Source: Deltaproteobacteria bacterium
Lineage (GTDB): Bacteria; Desulfobacterota; Desulfobacteria; Desulfobacterales; Desulfatirhabdiaceae
Length of the DNA stretch: 16,635 nt
Assembly: GCA_021778975.1 (NCBI GenBank)
Contig: JAJYBO010000035.1
Coordinates: 1 to 16,635 of the forward strand
Direction: 5' to 3'
This document shows, piece after piece, positions 15,604-16,635 of this stretch. Below the pieces are notes generated by a model. That model was not told the origin of the DNA. It made no database searches and was given only the letters and a program-made list of their open reading frames with translations. Position numbers and translations under genes: made by a program. Every line of letters starts with the position of its first letter. Within the stretch, counting starts at the first letter, position 1.

Positions 15604-16635
15604 TTAGCGGTCAATATCCGGCATCAGATAATCCACAGAACCGATAATAGCGACGAAATCAGAAACAGAAGCTCCCTGCGCCATGATCGGCAGGGCCTGC
15701 GCATTGGCAAACCCGGGCGTGCGGATCCGCAGCCGGTAGGCGCTGGTTCCGCCGTCGCTGACAATGTAGTAACCCTGATCTCCGCGTGGCGATTCGGCGG
15801 CGGCGTACATTTCCCCTTCAGGGATTTTCGGACCCCGGGACACATGAATGAAATGGTGGATCAGTGTCTCGATGTCCTGAAGCGTGGCAGCCTTGGGCGG
15901 TATGCAGAAGCGGCAGTTTTCACTCAGACACGGGCCGTTCGGCATGGCGTCCGCCGCCTGCTGAACAATCCGGAGGCTTTGCCGCATTTCTTCCACCCGC
16001 ACCAGATACCGGGCGTAGCAATCGCCTTCGACGGCTGTCGGAATCTCGAAAGCGAAGTTCTGATAGCCGGAATAGGGAAACTTCCTGCGCAGATCCCACG
16101 CCAGGCCGCAGGCGCGCAGCACGGGGCCGCTGACGCCCCAGTCAATCGCATCGGCCAGAGAAATACGGCCGATACCCTGAGTGCGCGCCTTGAAAATGGG
16201 GTTTCGGGTCGTCAGGGCTTCATATTCTTTCAACCGGTCCGGGAAAACCCGCACCAGCGCGTCCACAGCCGCCTTCCAGCCTTCCGGCAGGTCGGCCGCA
16301 ACGCCTCCGATGCGAAACCACGACGGATGGAGCCTTCCGCCTGTAATCATCTCCACGATGTCCATGATCTGTTCGCGTTCCCGGAACGTGTAGAAATTGG
16401 GCGTCATGGCGCCCAGATCGTGGGCGAACGTGGCGAACCAGATCAGATGGTTGTTCAGGCGGAAAAGTTCACTCAGCATCACCCGGATATACTGGGCGCG
16501 CTCCGGAACCTGAACCCCGGCAAGCTGTTCCACCGCCATCAGATACGCCAGATTGTTGGCGGTGCCGTTCATGTAGTCCACCCTGTCCGTGTAGGGAATG
16601 AACTGATGCCAGGACTGGCGCTCTCCGATTTTCTC
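15604..16635 (-). CDS. nuoD: NADH-quinone oxidoreductase subunit D (3' part)
   Basis: The reading frame is open from the right edge (first codons encode EKIGERQSWHQFIPYTDRVD) to the TAA at 15604-15606, 343 residues visible; the true start lies beyond the window. The sequence is typical of the 49-kDa/NuoD subunit of respiratory complex I, related to the large subunit of NiFe hydrogenases. Examples are DYMNGTANNLAYLMAVEQL, LFRLNNHLIWFA, ESPRGDQGYYIVSDG and the end SVDYLMPDIDR. It sits in the peripheral arm next to the quinone-binding site. The tail reads DIDR where many homologues have GEVDR. Whether it is a NuoCD fusion cannot be seen. Other nuo genes should lie both upstream (off the right edge) and elsewhere, since none follows it here. 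Confidence 0.93.
   Translation of the reverse strand, partial: EKIGERQSWHQFIPYTDRVDYMNGTANNLAYLMAVEQLAGVQVPERAQYIRVMLSELFRLNNHLIWFATFAHDLGAMTPNFYTFREREQIMDIVEMITGGRLHPSWFRIGGVAADLPEGWKAAVDALVRVFPDRLKEYEALTTRNPIFKARTQGIGRISLADAIDWGVSGPVLRACGLAWDLRRKFPYSGYQNFAFEIPTAVEGDCYARYLVRVEEMRQSLRIVQQAADAMPNGPCLSENCRFCIPPKAATLQDIETLIHHFIHVSRGPKIPEGEMYAAAESPRGDQGYYIVSDGGTSAYRLRIRTPGFANAQALPIMAQGASVSDFVAIIGSVDYLMPDIDR

Noticed and set aside
1..16635. CRISPR arrays, tRNA or rRNA genes
   Set aside because: No regularly spaced repeats or recognisable RNA gene signatures were seen on reading the window.

Overview
The window looks like a chromosomal segment from a Gram-negative anaerobe, most plausibly a Desulfobacterota (sulfate-reducer type) bacterium. 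This rests on three things: the mix of an ECF-type cobalt/nickel transporter gene, a NuoD-type complex I subunit and a stand-alone EF-G; signal peptides of Gram-negative type; and an intergenic inverted repeat (arms reading GACGGCTTCGTAAAAAGT) of a kind I associate with that group. No 16S or other decisive marker is present, so the taxonomy is an inference.

Layout. (1) 1-286, minus: 5' part of a cbiM-type transporter gene running off the left edge, with a clear sigma70-like promoter and an unassigned leader of about 115 nt. (2) 461-1630, minus: an AAA ATPase with a C-terminal DUF4143 domain, preceded by a perfect 11-bp inverted repeat that coincides with its likely promoter. (3) 1631-2145: a gene-free, AT-richer stretch holding that inverted repeat, a perfect tandem 19-bp duplication, and a miniature inverted-repeat element bounded by 9-bp direct repeats. 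(4) 2146-12042, plus: a tightly packed five-gene operon. In order it encodes a secreted clan GH-A-like barrel protein, a non-hydrolysing UDP-GlcNAc 2-epimerase, a 1340-residue secreted and C-terminally anchored protein combining a DUF2334 deacetylase with a glycosidase-like barrel, a processive family-2 glycosyltransferase, and a secreted SGNH/GDSL esterase. (5) 12021-13307, minus: a GatZ/KbaZ-family gene overlapping the operon's tail. (6) 13533-15566, plus: an EF-G gene with its own good promoter. (7) 15604-16635, minus: the 3' part of nuoD, running off the right edge.

The most interesting region is the operon at 2146-12042. Read together, it looks like a synthase-dependent exopolysaccharide system: the epimerase would supply UDP-ManNAc, the membrane glycosyltransferase would polymerise and move the chain across the inner membrane, and three envelope proteins (two glycosidase-like barrels, one carrying a deacetylase, plus an esterase) would trim, deacetylate or deacylate it. 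The logic resembles Pga (PNAG) and Pel systems, but the gene set does not match either: there is no PgaA/BcsC/AlgE-like outer-membrane protein, no PilZ or other visible c-di-GMP receptor, and the sugar-nucleotide enzyme is a C2 epimerase. The polymer identity is inference. The flanking genes (cbiM, ATPase, gatZ, fusA, nuoD) look unrelated to it.
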